20,835 nt of DNA from Rhodobacteraceae bacterium UBA996 (GTDB lineage: Bacteria > Pseudomonadota > Alphaproteobacteria > Rhodobacterales > Rhodobacteraceae). The notes below the pieces were generated by a model. It saw only the letters and a list, made by a program, of their open reading frames with translations, was not told the origin of the DNA and ran no database searches. The DNA lies in the NCBI GenBank assembly GCA_002291955.1, contig DBBA01000135.1, forward strand, positions 1 through 20,835, written 5' to 3'. Below, in pieces: positions 20,702 through 20,835 of the stretch. The stretch's first letter is position 1. Each line of letters starts with the position of its first letter. Position numbers and translations under genes: made by a program.

Positions 20702-20835
20702 CTCTCGCCTATGTGCGGTTGCGCCCGCCTGTGTAGGTCCGGCTATCGAGGCTCGCAACAACGCCCCTTGCTTGGCTCTGATGGTGTGAGCGCCCCCCGA
20801 GGGCATCGGTGTGCCAAGGTGGGTCAGCCAGGATC
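20702..20835. other. No recognisable feature at the right edge
   Basis: No credible ORF, RNA or repeat was seen in these 134 bases. A minus-strand frame here (to 20806) runs across the tRNA and is a shadow. Confidence 0.5.

Noticed and set aside
20276..20806. 176-residue minus-strand frame at the right end
   Set aside because: It runs across the tRNA-Thr gene, ends in the typical tRNA shadow SSAGRALHS, and lies opposite a better frame.
1..20835. CRISPR array, insertion sequence or cobalamin riboswitch
   Set aside because: No regularly spaced repeats, no transposase-like frame with terminal repeats, and no B12-box-like sequence in the few intergenic gaps; the cob transcript starts upstream of the window.

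Overview
The window is high-GC DNA of a chromosomal type. Gene order and protein style point to an alphaproteobacterium of the Rhodobacterales (Paracoccaceae/Rhodobacteraceae). The clues are an aerobic-type cobalamin cluster with CobI/CobJ/CobL/CobM methyltransferases and a CbiG-CobJ fusion, tandem peptide deformylases in front of fmt, a Hint-domain protein, and a COG0523 GTPase behind a Zur-type palindrome. The assignment comes from sequence features and family knowledge only; no search was run.

Layout. (1) 1-5761, + strand: a tightly packed cobalamin run, cobH (its N-terminal end fused to another domain and cut by the window edge), cobL, cobI, cbiG-cobJ, cobM. All junctions overlap by 4-10 bp, so translation is probably coupled. 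It ends near an imperfect inverted repeat and is followed by a small unknown gene (5860-6204). (2) 6208-7392, - strand: a MalY/PatB-type C-S lyase. (3) 7483-9361, + strand: two peptide deformylase paralogues and methionyl-tRNA formyltransferase, overlapping by 4 bp; this is the N-formylmethionine cycle. A tiny membrane protein (9389-9628) follows. (4) 9610-11078, - strand: a CobW/COG0523 zinc-type GTPase and a small DUF6525-like gene. The GTPase diverges from a small unknown gene (11182-11523) across a Zur-box-like palindrome at 11113-11129. (5) 11533-12627, - strand: a Hint-domain protein that appears to lack its catalytic Cys and His. (6) 12869-17633, + strand: dapE, rnr (RNase R) and an MltB-type lytic transglycosylase. 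(7) 17638-18753, - strand: a polytopic membrane protein.

(8) 18778-20313, - strand, is the accessory-looking part. An intact tRNA-Thr(CGT) is followed by a two-gene module and then by the 3' half of a second, different threonine-type tRNA. The first gene of the module is a Panacea/DUF4065 (SocA-type) antitoxin and the second is a 238-aa SocB-like putative toxin. Base composition is visibly less GC-rich here. A promoter with a 13-bp palindrome over its -10 box precedes the module. This looks like a small tRNA-associated toxin-antitoxin island or the stump of a larger one. It is followed by an ORF without a normal start codon (20333-20701) and about 130 bp with nothing recognisable.

Three + strand genes (def, the small membrane protein, rnr) have -35/-10-like boxes that end only 6-7 nt before the ATG and no Shine-Dalgarno, suggesting leaderless transcripts. 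No CRISPR array, insertion sequence, rRNA or integrase gene was seen.
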